Assembly (NCBI RefSeq): GCF_010183535.1
Contig: NC_071331.1
Span: 9,114,001 to 9,178,000 of the forward strand
Length of the DNA stretch: 64,000 bases
From: Caenorhabditis remanei
Lineage: Eukaryota; Nematoda; Chromadorea; Rhabditida; Rhabditidae
Direction of reading: 5' to 3'
Numbering within the stretch: position 1 is the first letter of the stretch; each line of letters begins with the position of its first letter. Shown one piece after another: positions 25,501 through 36,135 of this stretch. Under the pieces are notes generated by a model, which was given only the letters and a program-made list of their open reading frames with translations, ran no database searches and was not told the DNA's origin. The position numbers and the translations under genes are program-made.

Positions 25501-28500
25501 GCACAGCTCTGGAACTTCCCGTTGCATCCCGGTTTTCGACTTCTCACATATTTTGTGTATGCTTGGACACATGGCTCTTTCAGCGTCACGATCTCCACTT
25601 CCTCGTGTGGACACACATTTCTTCTGAAAATTCAAAAGTTGTTTTCAAGTTTAACCCCCGCGTAGACACCACGTAATACTTTGTGTTTGCACCGTAACTA
25701 ACAATAGACAACAAAATAAAACCAATATTATGCATATATATCTATTCCCCCTATTATATTTGTTTGTTTTTCCATAAGTACTGTGCATTTGACCACTACT
25801 ATCTAGCACATTGTTGAAAAGAGAGGAGGAGGAGGCTAGAGGTTATGGCGTAGTTGCTACATTATATCATTTGTTTGTTTATTGTTAGCGAAATCAAATA
25901 TGATGAATATCGTGATTGGTGATGAGGAAGCATGGTCCAGAAATGGAATAATTGGAACAGAAGAAAAACTGTTTCAATAACGCGATTTCCCATGGATTTT
26001 TCCAAAACGTGAATAGAAACAATGGCTCGGGTTGAAAAGTCAAAAAGTTGTTTCAGTTTTTATCATTTTCATCGTAAGAAAAGTTCTGTTTTCTTTGACT
26101 TTCATTAAAAATGAAAACAAATCTTCTCACTAATGACATGACATGAATTTAAATGCAAAACATTGCTCACAAATTGACGCTTTCCTATGTTGGGCACCTT
26201 GATAAGCCTTTGTGATTTAAAAACATGAGAAAGCTGAAAAACTGTTTCAAGAGTTTCAGATGATTATCATTTGCTACACAAATTAGTTAAATTCAGTTCA
26301 ATATCGAGTATTGGTGTTAAAAAAACCGATCATCAGTTTTCGTTATCGAATTTATAAATTCCATAGTGTTATCATTATAAAACTATTTTGAAATTTTCAA
26401 ATTACCAACATGAAACTTGAATTCGAAACATGGCAATTCCAACAAAAGAATCTTGCAGGTAGAAACTTTACAGACCCTTTGAAACATGTTTTTTTTTCAA
26501 TATTGGCTTCAATAGCCCACATTTTTGTTGATAAATTCTGTGTCTTTTATGAAAAAAATGCACTGTTTCTCGCATGAGATTTAGTATGATCTGTTCCATT
26601 TAATTCAATTCCGTCTGTTGAGTACCTCTCAAAACAGAAAAAATTCCGCAAGAACAAAAACCAAAACGTTTTTTTTTCACTTCTCTTCCCTTGCCAATGA
26701 ATTATTCCCCATCCATTCTATTGTTCTCTCTCTCCAATTTTCCACATCATCATCCCATCTTTCAAGTTAACAGCCCCCTTCCTCTCTCCGTGTCAAAAGT
26801 GTCCCAGATGAGAGAAAAAAGAGAACAGAAGGAGCACTTCTTTCACAGGAAATCATTAAATACCTCTCTCTTCCTCTCACCCTCATTATGTGCTTGTCAA
26901 AAAAGGAGAGAGTTTTCTGACATGTAGTACGTCAAATAGATCATAAACTCCTCCATCTTCGCTTCCGTTTTGTTTCGAGAAAAACTATCATAAGCCTCCA
27001 CCCTTCCCTGTTTTCCAAAAGAAAATCCCAAAAAGTATTCTATTTTGGAATGTGAGACCATAAATCAGTCTCCCCCTAACATATGGGTAGGTCAATCAAA
27101 AGTTGTCATTTCATTACCACTCCAATAGGACAAACACATTGCATCAGAGAGAAATCTAAGAAGAGCTCATGATCCCACGGAGCACCTGCTTCTTGTCTTG
27201 GAGGGCGACAAAAGCAATGGGTAATCAAGATGCGCGCATCGTATTACATTATGCCTTTTAACACAAACATGTCAAAATAAGGGGAAGGAGGGGACAAACA
27301 GCAGGAACCGTATGTTGTGTTGGTGTCAAGAAAGAAGACACTCGGCTGGTAATAATTGGGAATTTTGAGATGACTCACGGAATAAGAATTCACAGAAATG
27401 GAAACAAAATAACGACCGAGGGAAACAGAAAAAAACATGGACGGTATTCAACGGAACTCCGATTAGACACACTATTTTCTTGTCTTACTTAACAAAAATT
27501 TGAAATAGTTTTTTCGTTTGCAAAACAGAAAATAGCTCAAAACCACCACTGTTTTGGTGTTTTTTGGATTCACTACAGTTTCAATATCGCTTTGTAAGGT
27601 TCCACAACTATTTAGTAAATAGTATTTACGATTTTTAATGTTATGTTCCTCATTGAAGCTCTACATTTTGGTTAGAACAAAAAGTGGTGAATATAACACG
27701 AGTGTATCAACTTCCCTTGCATTATTTCGCTTTTCTAGAAGATTTGTGAAACAGAAAACGTTTGAGAATTTATTTCCTATTTCTTCAAAACATGTTTTTG
27801 GCACCAGCAAATCAGAAAATGAAAATCTATTCATGCGCAATTTGAAACTGTAGACACGTATTTTTAAAACTAATTTTCAAGCAGTTGTTCTGTTTCACCA
27901 TGTCAAGAAAAGTGTAATAAAATTGTATCGAGTGATCGGCTCCACATTAAGGCTTCCATTCGGTCCAGTCCGGTTCGGTCCGACCGACCGCCGACCCGAC
28001 CCGACCGAGACGACCGAGGTCCGCATTTTTGCGTGAAGTTGTTTGCGTATTTATCGGCGGAAGTTTAAATTTAGTTTATTTTTTTCATAAATTTCAAAAT
28101 TTTTCAAAATTCAAATTGTGAAAAGTGCGCAAAGTGCGGCCATTAAAAATTGCACTATGACCGAAAATTGGTATTAAAAATTGTTGAAAGTATTAATTTT
28201 GTTCAAATTATTCCTAATTTATTTCATTCTTTTGTCATCCTTGCCGGAAAAATATCAGTTTTCAGCCGGATTTCTTTTCAAAATTTGTCGGCAATTATGG
28301 CGCATGCAGACAGAAAAAATTGCGAAGGTCGGCGTTCGGTCGGTCGGGGGTAGGTCAGATCGGTCAAAAATTGGACCGAATGGAAGCCTTACTCCACATG
28401 TAAAACTGAGCAGTTTTGTTTTGGGATAGAATAGCTTTGTCAATAGCGTTGACAACCTACATAAATTACCATTATAGGCTGTAGTGGTTATTTTCATTTT

Positions 28501-29798
28501 CATAAACAAAGGATCAATTCAAAATAGTTAGTATACGTTATTACCCAGATATTGAAACCGCAAAATTCACTCTTTCTAAACGTCCATATGAAATTCGGAG
28601 TATCAAAATTCATGATTTATCCTTTCCATGTCATCATGTTCTTAATATTTTTCAGAACCAGTACTGAAATGTCTACATCTCAATAACTAGCTTACCTCAA
28701 GGTCCCCCACTCATCCCCATCCCTCCTCCTCCCCATTCCAATTCCTATACCACCCATGTGTATATATCTTTTCATTGTTATTACTCCCTCCCCTATCCTC
28801 CTACAAACCGTCACCTTTCCATCCTCTATACAAACGCTAAACCCATCAAATCGTGTTTCTCGAGACAGAGAGAGAGAACCAAATACTTTCTCCCCCGACG
28901 TCTTCTTCATATTGTGCATGCAAATTCAAATGTGTTTTTTTCTTCGCCTCTTGCGCGGCTGTTTTGTCCTCCGTCTCAATGGTTTCACAGATTGTATGAA
29001 ATTCATTTCATTTCGAAGGTACTTTTTCATTCAGGGTGTGGTTGGGATATACATATTTTCATAAGCATAGGTGCATACTTTCACTTCAGAAATACTCAAA
29101 GGTTTCCAACTCAGCGGGGTGTCTCGGACTCATTCAAAAGAATACGTCGAAATCGCAGTTTGATGTCTCTTTCTCTCTCCCTTCCATGGGTTATGAATAA
29201 TCAGAGAAGAAGAAGCGAAAGAAGGGGTCGGAAGACAAGACACTCTTTTGGGATTAAAGGAACATTGACTTGGAATGGGGTCAAAAAGAAATTTATATAG
29301 CTCTTCTTCTCATTGCTATACACTTTTGGGAAACTTTTTAGGAAAAAGATCCAATTGTGTATAGTGGCTGGGGTACCCAAGGCGCATTTTTAACAAAAAA
29401 GAAATTTGAAAGTTACAACTTTTTATTCTAGAAACTGTCGAAAAATTGGAAATCTGTTTCAATGATCTCATAATTTTTGGATTTTGCAACATGCTCCGTT
29501 TTTTGCGTGGAAAACTGAATTCCCCACTTGAATGAGCATCCTCAATGACCCAAAAAATTGGTTCAAAATTGAAGAAAAAACCACTTTCTCCTCTAAAGGG
29601 TGTCATTCCTCTTTTTAAAAACCAAAACCAATCAAATCTCGCTAGAAAGTAGGGCGCCAATTGAACAGAAACAATGGAAAAAAGTACTTACTGTCCGAGT
29701 CGAAGTTCCTGTAATTGAACGTCGACTAGTTCCCCACCGGATGATTTGTGGACCAGTATGAGGGATAAGAAGAGGGAAAGGAGTAGAGAGATCTTCAT
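10675..29798 (-). CDS. MEGF6-like secreted EMI/multi-EGF protein
   Basis: A 23-exon gene of about 1,720 residues. Exons in gene order: 29798-29692, 25623-25486, 24240-24131, 21084-20968, 19950-19705, 19623-19372, 18720-18472, 18374-18195, 17950-17828, 17614-17369, 17319-17287, 17173-17039, 16540-16271, 16137-15935, 15824-15638, 15319-15173, 15084-14956, 14295-13849, 13753-13397, 12907-12650, 12083-11669, 11580-10891, 10798-10675. All junctions are GT-AG with matching phase (5,163 nt). Order: signal peptide (1-21), EMI domain (about 38-119), EGF repeats of calcium-binding and plain type (120-590), linker (590-645), MEGF/laminin-type EGF repeats (645-1,690), short tail ending WEWRVKR. No transmembrane segment, so probably extracellular, unlike CED-1-type EMI/EGF receptors. 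Family members are matrix or adhesion-like proteins; the exact role is unknown. It may correspond to C. elegans Y64G10A.7 (from memory, unchecked). Confidence 0.88.
13011..13246. mobile_element. hAT-type MITE, GGGCC-rich ends (copy b)
   Basis: A 236-bp near-palindrome from CATACTTGCC to the inverse GACAAGTATG. It is flanked by CTTTCTCG and CTTTCACG, an 8-bp target duplication with one mismatch. It lies in intron 19 of the MEGF6-like gene. The arms contain GGGCCG repeats, then GAGCTGAAAAATATACCAAA in inverted copies. Confidence 0.85.
14395..14852. mobile_element. MITE with GTAGTTGACAACTT inner repeats
   Basis: In intron 17. Outer inverted CAGTAC-like ends, with inverted inner blocks (GTAGTTGACAACTTTTTGTA at 14,539 and its inverse at 14,690). 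It is the same family as 18,819-19,255. Related fragments with the GTTGTCAACTA motif occur at 24,940 and 50,945. Confidence 0.6.
16615..16959. mobile_element. hAT-type MITE, GGGCC-rich ends (copy c)
   Basis: A 345-bp element from CATACTTGCAAGACGG to the inverse TTGCAAGTATG. It is flanked by a perfect 8-bp repeat, CAGTAAAC (16607-16614 and 16960-16967). It sits in intron 12 of the MEGF6-like gene and has the same inner inverted repeat as copy b. Confidence 0.87.
17039..17319 (-). CDS. MEGF6-like exons 11-12: cysteine-free linker
   Basis: Exon 11 is a 33-nt micro-exon ([11 protein letters not shown]). Exon 12 (135 nt) encodes an acidic stretch, [20 protein letters not shown], and ends FGRRRHVTG. 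Together about 56 residues without cysteine separate the two classes of EGF repeat. The RRR cluster is the only strongly basic patch here. It lacks the R-x-K/R-R spacing of a good furin site, so cleavage is only a possibility. Micro-exon use could be alternative because both exons are phase 1 to 1. Confidence 0.75.
17369..21084 (-). CDS. MEGF6-like exons 4-10: EGF repeats
   Basis: Exon 4 is a plain EGF ([13 protein letters not shown], 38 residues). Exons 5-10 hold about ten EGF units. Several have calcium-binding starts (DVNEC, DIDEC, DIDEC, DINEC), and others have diverged starts such as AIDPC, DHNEC and DISEC. Exon 8 (18374-18195) is odd: a proline-rich lead-in, then a unit whose first half ([17 protein letters not shown]) lacks the NNGGC signature. 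Exons 4-9 all begin and end in phase 1, the usual arrangement for shuffled EGF modules. Confidence 0.87.
18819..19255. mobile_element. MITE in intron 6, TACAGT ends
   Basis: A TA-flanked element of about 437 bp with inverted inner blocks (TTGTAGTTGACAAATTTTTT at 18,942 and its inverse near 19,095). Same family as 14,395-14,852. Confidence 0.6.
19951..20967. other. Intron 4 of the MEGF6-like gene
   Basis: About 1 kb, containing a low-complexity block (20,090-20,360) of AAAAAACCGAAA-type sequence. This block is bounded by diverged inverted phrases TTATTACACC and GGTGTACCAA, possibly a decayed MITE. No coding exon seen. Confidence 0.45.
21085..24130. other. Intron 3 of the MEGF6-like gene
   Basis: About 3 kb. 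It holds the 920-bp palindrome (22,201-23,120) and CT-rich microsatellites (24,029-24,045 and 24,092-24,110). The segment 23,340-24,130 is pyrimidine-rich. From about 23,970 onward it belongs to duplicated arm L. Confidence 0.5.
22201..23120. mobile_element. 920-bp palindromic element flanked by TTAA
   Basis: Two arms of about 440 bp are near-perfect inverted copies around a spacer of about 60 bp near 22,650. Ends read TTAAAGGGGGACTGCG and its exact inverse. TTAA at both edges could be a piggyBac-type target duplication or part of the terminal repeat. No transposase frame. The arms are so alike that the element should fold into one long hairpin in the pre-mRNA. Confidence 0.82.
24131..25623 (-). 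CDS. MEGF6-like exons 2-3: EMI domain
   Basis: Exon 2 (25623-25486) begins [20 protein letters not shown] and ends SCAVRQP. Exon 3 (24240-24131) reads [16 protein letters not shown] then the hallmark ECCPGW and ends GCQR. The cysteine spacing, PCVQAYT and CCPGW fit the EMI domain found at the N-terminus of EMILIN, multimerin, MEGF6, MEGF10 and CED-1. EMI domains mediate protein-protein contacts and multimerisation. The whole segment lies in duplicated arm L. Confidence 0.88.
24241..25485. other. Intron 2 of the MEGF6-like gene
   Basis: AT-rich with no exon seen. It matches 50,484-51,702 of the inverted copy over most of its length, for example the TATTTTTGAGGTATTTTGGA block at 51,105. Confidence 0.6.
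25624..29691. other. Intron 1 of the MEGF6-like gene (4 kb)
   Basis: A mosaic of blocks found elsewhere in the window: 26,650-27,450 recurs inverted at 43.95-44.83 kb, and 28,690-29,510 recurs inverted at 61.05-61.90 kb. It contains a hAT-like MITE (27,948-28,391). Long open frames at 28,758-29,300 are shared with the 61.3-61.7 kb copy but change frame between copies, so they are not called as genes. Confidence 0.6.
27948..28391. mobile_element. hAT-like MITE with TAAGGCTTCC ends
   Basis: A 444-bp element with inverted ends TAAGGCTTCCATTCGGTCCA, flanked by a perfect 8-bp repeat, CTCCACAT (27940-27947 and 28392-28399). Both ends are rich in CGGTC/GACCG repeats. It is in intron 1 and forms a family distinct from the GGGCC-ended MITEs. 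Confidence 0.87.
29692..29798 (-). CDS. MEGF6-like exon 1: signal peptide
   Basis: It encodes [20 protein letters not shown] and then [15 protein letters not shown] plus two bases of a Gln codon. The hydrophobic run is a textbook secretion signal with likely cleavage near SSG/G. The donor is A|GTAAGTAC. Phase 2 joins exactly with exon 2 (A|AGA AAT GTG TGT). It is separated from exon 2 by a 4-kb intron. The assignment rests on phase, on the secretion signal and on preservation of this exon in the inverted copy at 40,585. Confidence 0.75.
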
Positions 29799-29867
29799 TT
29801 TTCAGGTTGATTAGGAAGTGGGGGCCATTGGAGACACGAAATGAGGTGAGAGGGAGTTTCGGTGGAT

Positions 29868-29880
29868 CTGAAATAGAAAA
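29868..29880 (-). promoter_or_regulatory. Splice acceptor upstream of exon 1
   Basis: On the minus strand CTATTTCAG ends at 29868, leaving a 69-nt leader before the ATG. It could be a spliced-leader acceptor or the end of a 5' UTR intron. The acceptor survives in the related copy at about 53,305 and in a similar one near 58,065, but not in R1 at 40.5 kb. Confidence 0.5.
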
Positions 29881-31015
29881 TTAATGAAATCAGATTTAAA
29901 AAAAATCGAATGTAGCAATGGTTTTTGAAACAGAGCCAGAGTTCATGTGAAAGGTGAAACAGTGATGGAGTGAAAATTCGATTTTGCAAAACTAGAACAC
30001 ACTGGAAGCAAAAATAAAAGAATGAAACAGATTTCAGAGAGGTTCCCAAAATTTTAAAAAGCTTGTGAAACATGTAATTTTTGAGCTCTACCCTACCTAG
30101 TTTTGAAAACATTGAAAAACATAATTTTTTCAAAAAGGGATCTGCTGTTTTGAGGTTAGGTTAAGTAATCTCTCAAAATCACATGAAATTGCTATATGCT
30201 ACCTTTACAAGTTAGGAACAATTAATTCAGTTTTGGGTTAGGGAGTGCTTTCTAGGTGGGAAATCTTTTTGAAACTTTCAAAGTACGGAATCAATATTGA
30301 TCAATGATTATCAATCTGGCTCGTGCTGTCAAAAAAACAAGTACTAGAAACAGTGGAAATTGAGAACACTTTTTTTCAGCCTTCACGAATTGATGTTATT
30401 ACTAAGCGATACTGAAAACTACAAAAATAAATACTTAAGATAGAATTTTTATACTTTTTGAATCGACTGCGTAATTCTATTATGATTCCTCATTGGGGAT
30501 TAACAAGTTAATTTGAAGTATTCAAAACAAATTTTTGCTGTTTCAACGTAATGATGATATTAAAATTTTTTAAATACCTTTACTGAAAGGTTAAAAAAAT
30601 AATATCTACACACTCTGAGCCCAAAAGCTTCAAAAAATTCTTGCAAAACGGAAAACCCGGAGGAGGTAAAACGTGTCTCCCAACAAAGCGGGGCATGTTT
30701 GTGACTCTCAAGTGGGCGTGGCTTGATCCGTCAGGGAGAAAAGACGGAGTGGGCAAGAAGGCAACGAAGAGGAGGCCAAGGGAGAGAGAGAATAGAAAAA
30801 GGGGACGTGCGCTTGAGTGACCAAACCATAAAGATGCGTATTTGTTGTGTTTGGAGGAGAGGAGGTGGTTGGTATGAGCTATGATTGACTTGGCACTGAT
30901 TGTGTTTTTATACAACTCTTTTTTGTTCTTTCCTCACCCTTTTTTGTATCGGTTCTCAGTGAGTCATACTGTCACACCTTGCCAAGAGAACAATGGACAC
31001 CAACCTATGCTGTGA
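29881..31015. other. Region upstream of the MEGF6-like gene
   Basis: No exon seen. 29,820-30,200 recurs in direct orientation at 53,250-53,640. An open frame on the minus strand at 30,580-30,915 has no domain or conserved copy and is not called. Confidence 0.4.
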
Positions 31016-33216
31016 GGTATTTGAAACAAATGTCGGCTTTTTTTGGACGGGAGAGGGAAGGGAGAGTATGGAATAGGTGGAAGGAAAGGAGTACTGTTTC
31101 AGGTAGATGATATGAGAAGTAGTAGTTATTTGATCAGTACTAGCTTTACCTCAGTACTAGTTCTTGGCTGAAATAAATGTTTTCCAGAACTTTTGAAATC
31201 TTCCCATCATCAAAATGCTTGGTTCATTGCTTCAAATATTAGCACGGCACGCTTACTACAACCGCGCTCTACCGAAATTTAAGAAAATTGTGTGCGAAAT
31301 TGAGAAACTCAGAAAAAAAAGGCATTTTGGTGGAGCGCAGATGTAAGAATTGTGCCAATCAAGAAAACGGTTTTTCTCAGATTCATGAAGTTTTATACCA
31401 GTTACTTTTAACTGGAAACAAAACTTTTAAATGAATCTGAAGTCTGTATGAAACATGAAAATGTTCCTCTTGAGGTTTTTTCATGAGCGGTACTGAAAAA
31501 TTTTTTAAATATCTGAAAACATGGAACATGTATGCGCCAAATGTTTCAAAACGTCTGAAAATATTGGATTATGAAATCACTGGTACTGTTTCAGACGGTC
31601 AAGATTATATGACATGTTGAGTGATCAACAATAATGTTGCAACAAGCCGATTTTTTTTTAAATTGGTGTGATTAGTTACACCACTTGATGTACTGGAATC
31701 AAATGACAAGAATACGTATTTATGAGCCGAATAAAAAATTACATCTATAGAAGTACTTATTATGGTTGATTACTAAAGTTCTCATTTAAGTTAAGAACAT
31801 TTTGAAACAGTATTCTATTAGGGTGTTTTGAAAAAAATGTCGGCTTTTTTGGACGGGAGAGGGGAGGGGGGGGGGAATATGGAATAGGGAGAAGGGAGGG
31901 ATTACTGTTTCAGGTAGATGAGATCAGTAACTACAGATTTGTTGGTCAGTATCGTAATATAAATTTTTTCGATGGAAAATCTTATAAGTGTCACCTGAAT
32001 CTAGTTTCCTGACTGAAGTAACAATTTTCCAGAACTTTTAAATGTTCCCATGATCAAAGAGCTAATTTCGTATCTTCAATAAGTGCGGTCGAGAGAACGG
32101 TTGGTTCTCTAATCCGTCCCGTTTAAAAATTCCGACATAATTTTAAAGCACACATTTTTATACGAATATCTGTACTGGGGTTATTCAGGTCATGTAAAAC
32201 TGTGTTTTAATACAATTTTACATAATCCAGGAACGGTGAAAAATATTTTTAAACTCAATTTTCCCCATTTTTTAAAAACATTTCTCCCGCTTTTTTTCAC
32301 AGTTCTTCTACATAAGCATATCAAAAAATGCAAAAAAAGAAAAATGCTGTTAGACCAACGGTAAACTGAGACTAATAAAAAATAGTTTCTCGACGCTCGT
32401 GAATAAGGAAAAAAATTTATTGAAATTCTGTTTTACATGACCTGTATAAGCTCATAAGAAAAATGAAGAACAATTTATATCTTTGAAGGTTTTTCATGAG
32501 CGGTAGTGAAAAAAATTCTGAAATGCGTGAAAAACACGGAACTTGTTGCGACAAACTCTTCAAAACGGTTGAGAACGTCAAATTTTGAAAACACTGTTAC
32601 TGTTTCAGAGAGTTCAAATATTATAATATGTTGGATGATCATCAAATTTATATAAAAATAATGGGAACAAATAGTTTTTGAATTGGTGTGAGTTCGACAC
32701 TTGATGTACTGGAATAAAATGACAAGGATACGTATTTATGATCCGAATTAAAAAGCACATCTTCAGTTACTCATATTATATGATTGATTACTGAAATTCT
32801 CATTAAAGGTATGAACATTTGGAAACAGTATTCTATTAGGGTGTTTTGAAACAAATGTTGGTTTTTTTCGACGGGGAGAGGAGGGAAAAGTATAGAATAG
32901 GGGGAAGGAAGGGAGTACTGTTTCAGGTAGATGAGATCAGTAACTATTATAAATATTTATTGATGACTGTGAAATCGCAATTTTGTAGTTGTCGGAAATT
33001 CTTATAAGTGTCATCTGAACCTATTTTTCTGGCTGCAATACAAAATTTTCATAACTTTTGAAATCTTAAAAATATCAAAGAGCTTGATTGAATGCATCCA
33101 ATACGTACGATCGAGGAAACGGTTGGTTCTCGGATTCATCCCGTTTCAGGAATACTTTGTAACTGGAAAGAAAATTTTATTATAATGTTGAACGGTCTAC
33201 AATAGTTAACATCATA

Positions 33217-33480
33217 CTTGCAACGGGCCGTGCCGTGACGAGAATTTCCAAGGCCCCGCTCGAGGCCCGGCTGAAAAATTTAAACTGAAATTTTGAACGA
33301 AAATTTGAATTTTTTTGAATTTTTTCCCAAAAATTGTCGAATTTTTGACTATATTTCAGAATTCGATCAAACGATAGTTATGCATCAAAAAAGTGAAATT
33401 TTTAATGTAAAATTTCAAAAAAATTCAAAAAATTTGGTAAAAAATAGGTACCTTTTTTTGAAGCCATTCCTTTCAATCAT
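33217..33480. mobile_element. Truncated GGGCC-ended MITE
   Basis: It starts CATACTTGCAACGGGCCG like copies b and c, runs through the usual AT-rich middle (ends near AAAATAGGTACCTTTTTTTG) and lacks the right GGGCC end. A decayed or deleted member of the hAT MITE family. Confidence 0.6.
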
Positions 33481-34152
33481 GGATCACTAAAATTCTCATT
33501 GACATGAGGTCATGAACATTTTGAAACAGTATTCTACTAGGGTGTTTCAAATGTCATTCAGGTTTTTATCAAATTAATATTAATGAAGAAGTTTGAAATT
33601 ATAAATTGACACCGAGTACTGTTTACATTTTGCCAACGTTTTGGTAGTTGGGCGATTTCGGCCGCGGAGAACTCTGGCTGCGAGCTGAAGAAGTGGTCAA
33701 AAAGTGCTGCGGCTATTGAAACACCCTAATTATAGGTAGCTAATTTCTACAATGTTAGTGTTCTACCACCGAACTAGAAGGTTTTTAAGGCTTAAATTGA
33801 TAAAAATCCATTTTTCGGCCTACTTTTTTGCAGTTCCGTTGGACCAACGACGAAAAACAAAATAACAACTTTTCCTGCTTCAAATTATACATTTCTGTTT
33901 CTCTAAACTTTTTCTTTTTTATTCTTACATCCATTTTAAAAACAGTTTCACAAAAGTTGTATATCAGCAAGAGTGTTTTTGTAACCGTGTTTTGATGCCA
34001 TTTGAATCCAAATAATGTTTTTTACGTTGATCGACTCTCTGCTATGATTTTATTATTTATGCAAGACCAGCCTGTCTTCCCCGCCTTCGGTGGTTAAGCC
34101 GGCTGGCCTCTTCTAATTTACTTGGCCAACCTTTTTCATATGTGACCGCTTG

Positions 34153-36135
34153 CACAGGTAAACCGCTAAGTCCCAAAAACGGGCCGGCGGCGGCGCGCAA
34201 GCTGCCCAACGGCGAACATACGGTGGTTGAAGGTGCGAGCCGCCGACGGACCAACGTTTAGCAGCCGACGGACCAACTTTCACCCGGCGCACTTTCCCAA
34301 TAGACCCCTTTCCCCGGTAATTTCGGAACACATGGTTGAATAATTATTGTTTATTATAAGAAAAAACAAAAATACAATTAAAAAGGAAGAAAGAAGAAAA
34401 ATATAAATTAAAATATTCTTTGCTTTTGACTCCATTTGACTTGTTTCCTTTCGCTTCTCATCGCCTCGTTCCAAGTGTAAAATTGTGTAATCGGTGTTTT
34501 GATTTCGTTCGAATGAGTCCTTTTTTGGTGAAGATTGTTCATCAAATCTGAAATAAAATAGGTAAAATTTGCTCGAAGGCCGATAGTTACGCACATAGAT
34601 TTCTTCTTTAGCTTGTTGAATTTCGTTGAGTAGTGTAACAAATCCTTTGAGACAGACGTTCGATCCCGATTTTGAGCTCGCTTTAATGATGCTTTTGACG
34701 ATGTTTTTTCCTAAATAACTACGCTTATTTTCTTTTATAGAGAATCAAAAATACCTTTATTTTATGTGAAAAAACGTCGTCGTTGTCTCTGAATTTCCCA
34801 TCGAGAACGTTTTGGTAGTCATGACTGGCGTCTGCTGCTTTCGCTAAGACGTCAGATTCTGTAAAAGAATAGTTAAACTACATAGAATTATAATCAGATT
34901 CATGCGATAACAAACCTTTTCTGTCTTCCGACAGCGGAAACATTCTCCATATTGCGTTGAGACGTCCGACGCCATCACAAGTTGTCTCGATTAGCCTAGA
35001 AACGAATAATGGAGTTATTATTCAACGGGTAGTAAGCGGATAGTAATTAAGATTGATCAATTACCTAAACGAAATGTAAAAAACTAATAAATTATCAAGA
35101 AATACATGAAAATCGAAGAAAAATGAAAGTTTTTACTGAAAAATAATTCGAGCGGCGCCGGTGAAGATTTACTGGGAACACCGGAATAGCGGAGTATCGT
35201 TGCGACTTCTCGCTGCAAGCGGCGGCTTGGATTGAAACTTGAATGTTGAAGAAGTGTCGGAAAATAGCAGAGGAAAAGTAGTGAACGCCAAAAAGTTTTA
35301 AATAGACTAAAACCGATAGTTGCAAAAGAAACATATTTCAATAACTTTGAACATGAATTTGAACTACCGTATACTCTGTGATAGAGACGCATCCAGATGT
35401 ACAAGTTCAACGTAGCATAACTTGGTTCTAAGAAGAGATACTATAAAGTTCCCAACTGACAAAATATAGTTTGATACAAATGAAATATTTCATCGGTTGA
35501 AAAAAAGTTCGTAACTGAGATGCCATTCGAGATATGTATCTTGCTTCAAAATCTATAGGTGTTCCTGTATTACGGGTTTCATAGGTGCTCCTGTATTACA
35601 GGTTTCACGGTTATAGTTCTTTATTTGTATGATGAATTGGTCACTGGGGAACAATCTAGGAAGAAAAAAGTAAAGAAATTAGATTCAAAATTTATCCATC
35701 AGTGTGATAGTTTCTTGAAATTCCAACTCAACTCTTTCTTGGAACAGTGTCGTTCACCGGTTATTAAGCCGCCGTTTAGCCGTCAGCGGTTCACTCACCG
35801 GTTATTAGCCCGTTCCTGGCCAGTGATTTAGCCGCCAGCGGCTGTTCAGCCGCCATTAAGCCGTTTTTAAGCCACCAGAAATAAAATCCATTTTTATGAA
35901 AAAAACGAAATAAAGAATGAATCATCTATCTAATAGGACCCACCTCCTAAAATATTTTCTCAAAATTCCATCTCTAACACAACTTCTGTGATGTTCCGCA
36001 ACATTGTCACTCATCGGTTATTAAGCCGCCATTGGGACTTTGGCGGTCGCTCACCGGTTATTGGGCCGTTATTAAGCCGCTAGCGCTTTTTCAGCCGCCA
36101 ACAACACGCTTTTGGGACTTAGCGGTTTACCTGTG
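34153..36135. mobile_element. 1,983-bp TIR transposon inside the SINE
   Basis: Inverted ends CACAGGTAAACCGCTAAGTC...CCCAAAA, reversed at 36,106-36,135. TG lies on both flanks, and the uninterrupted SINE at 57,181 shows the empty site. Subterminal regions are packed with GCCGCC/GGCGGC and CACCGGTTATTAAGCCG repeats. Inside is an exon chain on the minus strand (34,408-34,995). No transposase motif recognised. Confidence 0.8.
34408..34995 (-). CDS. Unrecognised spliced gene inside TIR element (partial)
   Basis: Three exons in gene order: 34995-34916, 34858-34755 and 34710-34408 (stop TAA). Introns are GT-AG and the phases agree across all junctions. It reads LIETTCDGVGRLNAIWRMFP..., then ESDVLAKAADASHDYQNVLD..., then a lysine/arginine-rich tail with RAQNRDRTSVSKDLLHYSTK. 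At least 160 residues. The start is not found; upstream frames at 35.1-35.4 kb are unconvincing. No known domain recognised. It could be a host gene piece carried by the transposon or a diverged transposon protein. An alternative 43-nt intron in the last exon (GTAACT...TTTCAG) would shorten it. Confidence 0.45.

Larger units (their letters stand above)
23970..30200. repeat. Duplicated arm L (5' end of MEGF6-like gene)
   Basis: It carries exons 1-3 and the upstream leader of the MEGF6-like gene. It is found inverted at about 40.43-51.97 kb (R1) and in part at about 61.04-64.0 kb (R2). The outer breakpoint is near 23,970, within TTTCCTCATTCCCCGCC. Identity is high in blocks and interrupted by insertions on both sides. 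Confidence 0.85.

Noticed and set aside
25680..25745. [17 protein letters not shown]... as the real first exon of the MEGF6-like gene
   Set aside because: In arm L it reads into exon 2 in the wrong frame, and the 29,798 exon has a better signal peptide and a perfectly matching splice phase.
28758..29300. Long open frame (180 codons, +) shared with 61.3-61.7 kb
   Set aside because: The copies differ by indels that change the frame, the composition is repeat-like, and it lies in intron 1 of the MEGF6-like gene. Conservation is explained by duplication.
30580..30915. 111-codon minus-strand frame upstream of the MEGF6-like gene
   Set aside because: Low-complexity Ser/Leu/Phe-rich translation of a G/A-rich tract, no copy keeps the frame.
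35084..35410. 108-codon minus-strand frame as upstream exon of the 34.4-35.0 kb gene
   Set aside because: No in-phase donor links it to the 34,995 exon, and the stretch before the acceptor is full of stops.
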